DNA from: an uncultured Devosia sp.
Lineage (GTDB): Bacteria; Pseudomonadota; Alphaproteobacteria; Rhizobiales; Devosiaceae
NCBI GenBank assembly: GCA_946481445.1
Contig: CAMLOA010000115.1
Location: 1 to 6,516, forward strand
DNA: 6,516 nucleotides
Reading direction: 5' to 3'
The notes under the pieces were generated by a model. It had not been told where the DNA came from and did not search any database. It saw only the letters and a list, made by a program, of their open reading frames with translations. Positions 5,743 to 6,516 of the stretch are shown here, one piece after another (the stretch's first letter is position 1; each line of letters begins with the position of its first letter). Both the position numbers and the translations under genes were made by a program.

Positions 5743-6516
5743 ATGAAACTCCCCCTGCGCCTTGACGGAACGGGTGCGGCCACGCCCACTGCGATCATGC
5801 CGTCCTCGGACCTTGATGAACGGATCGGCAAACCAAAGGGTTGGCTCCATCGCCGCACGGGGGTTCTGACCCGATACTATTGCGGCGCCGAAGATCAGGT
5901 CGACCTGGCGGTTTCGGCCAGCCGGCAGGCCATGGAGAGCGCGGACGTTTCGCCCGGCGAGATTGATGTCATCCTGTTTGCCGCGGCCGTGCCGTACCAG
6001 TCAATCCCGGCTACGGCGCCGCTGATCCAGCAGCGGCTGGGGATAGCCGATGGCGCCTGCGCGGCTTTCGACATCAATTCGACCTGCCTCAGCTTCCTCA
6101 CGGCCCTGGACATGCTGGCGTCGCTGCTGGCGAGCGGGCGATACCGGCGTGGGCTGATCGTCGCGTCCGAGGTGGCATCGCGTGCACTGCCCTGGGATGA
6201 CGATCCTCTGACTGCGGCATTGTTTGGTGATGGTGCCGCTGCAGCAGTCTTCTCCGCCGGCGACGGATCCGCCCATCTGGCGGCAGCGGCAATGGAGACT
6301 TACCCCTCCGCGTTCGACGCCTGCCGGATCGGCTCGGGCGGTACGCGATACGACTACCACAACGAGCCAACCGAATATGCCCGCCACGCCCTGTTCGAGA
6401 TGAATGGCGACGCGCTCTACAAGCTTACGGTGAAGCATTTTCCTGCCTTTATCGAGCGCCTCCTGGCCGAGGCAGGATGGCAGCATGGCGATGTGGACGT
6501 CGTCGTGCCGCACCAG
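5743..6516 (+). CDS. 3-oxoacyl-ACP synthase III (FabH-like), C-terminus cut off by window edge
   Basis: This condensing enzyme of the thiolase fold would join an acyl-CoA starter to malonyl-ACP or a similar extender by Claisen condensation in the cytoplasm. I read 258 residues of an expected 330 or so. LDGTGAATP (7-15) matches the usual FabH opening, and GWLHRRTGVLTR (33-44) the conserved WI..RTGI..R segment. The catalytic cysteine is Cys115 in INSTCLSF; FGDGAAAAVF is a standard core motif; and catalytic His257 is in VPHQ, the last residues of the window. The catalytic Asn would lie beyond the edge. The ATG at 5743 is chosen because it places the first beta strand correctly. No close ribosome binding site is seen (GAGAGG is 16 bases upstream); the ATGs at 5710 and 5797 are alternatives. 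The divergent sequence suggests a specialised lipid or natural-product synthase rather than housekeeping FabH. No functional link to the aromatic genes is apparent. Confidence 0.85.
   Translation, partial: MKLPLRLDGTGAATPTAIMPSSDLDERIGKPKGWLHRRTGVLTRYYCGAEDQVDLAVSASRQAMESADVSPGEIDVILFAAAVPYQSIPATAPLIQQRLGIADGACAAFDINSTCLSFLTALDMLASLLASGRYRRGLIVASEVASRALPWDDDPLTAALFGDGAAAAVFSAGDGSAHLAAAAMETYPSAFDACRIGSGGTRYDYHNEPTEYARHALFEMNGDALYKLTVKHFPAFIERLLAEAGWQHGDVDVVVPHQ

Noticed and set aside
5743..6516. OleA-type long-chain olefin synthase as identity of the FabH-like protein
   Set aside because: The OleA glutamate in its DYLEPSTA-type segment is replaced (YQSIPATA, Ile88), and the FGDGAAAAVF and RTG motifs fit the FabH group better.
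1..6516. tRNA, rRNA, CRISPR, transposase or attachment sites
   Set aside because: I looked for clustered direct repeats, cloverleaf-like sequence and transposase motifs on both strands and saw none.

Overview
The window is a GC-rich stretch with long, gap-free coding and no RNA genes, insertion sequences or CRISPR repeats. Codon use and protein types suggest a proteobacterium, most likely an alphaproteobacterium living on plant or soil aromatics. The taxonomic call is inference only.

Most of the window (1-5533) looks like a catabolic island for methoxylated lignin aromatics. The minus strand carries vanA (Rieske vanillate O-demethylase oxygenase), a GntR/FCD regulator (vanR-like) and vanB (flavin/[2Fe-2S] reductase). 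The three are packed with a 4-base overlap and a 2-base gap, so they form one transcript, closed by a clear rho-independent terminator at about 1465-1501. Downstream on the same strand, as a separate transcription unit, lies the first three quarters of a feruloyl-CoA synthase, which runs off the left edge. It has its own promoter-like sequence overlaid by a perfect 11+11 base inverted repeat. The expected logic is ferulate to feruloyl-CoA to vanillin to vanillate to protocatechuate. The hydratase/lyase and vanillin dehydrogenase steps are not in the window.

Divergent from vanA, on the plus strand, is a 372-residue zinc methyltransferase of the MetE C-terminal type (YxjG/YxjH-like), with all four zinc ligands in place. 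The 123-base divergent region holds a GntR-type palindrome, TGTATACA, on the presumed vanA promoter. The same 8-mer recurs 299 bases away inside vanA, which suggests a main plus auxiliary operator.

After a 209-base gap with two palindromes, a FabH-like 3-oxoacyl-ACP synthase III gene starts and runs off the right edge. It ends at the catalytic His-Gln pair and probably opens a different, biosynthetic operon.

The enzymes belong to known families. The less ordinary points are the regulator placed between the two vanillate demethylase subunits, the folate-domain-less MetE-like protein paired with an O-demethylase, the two TGTATACA sites, and the separate palindromic operator at the feruloyl-CoA synthase gene.
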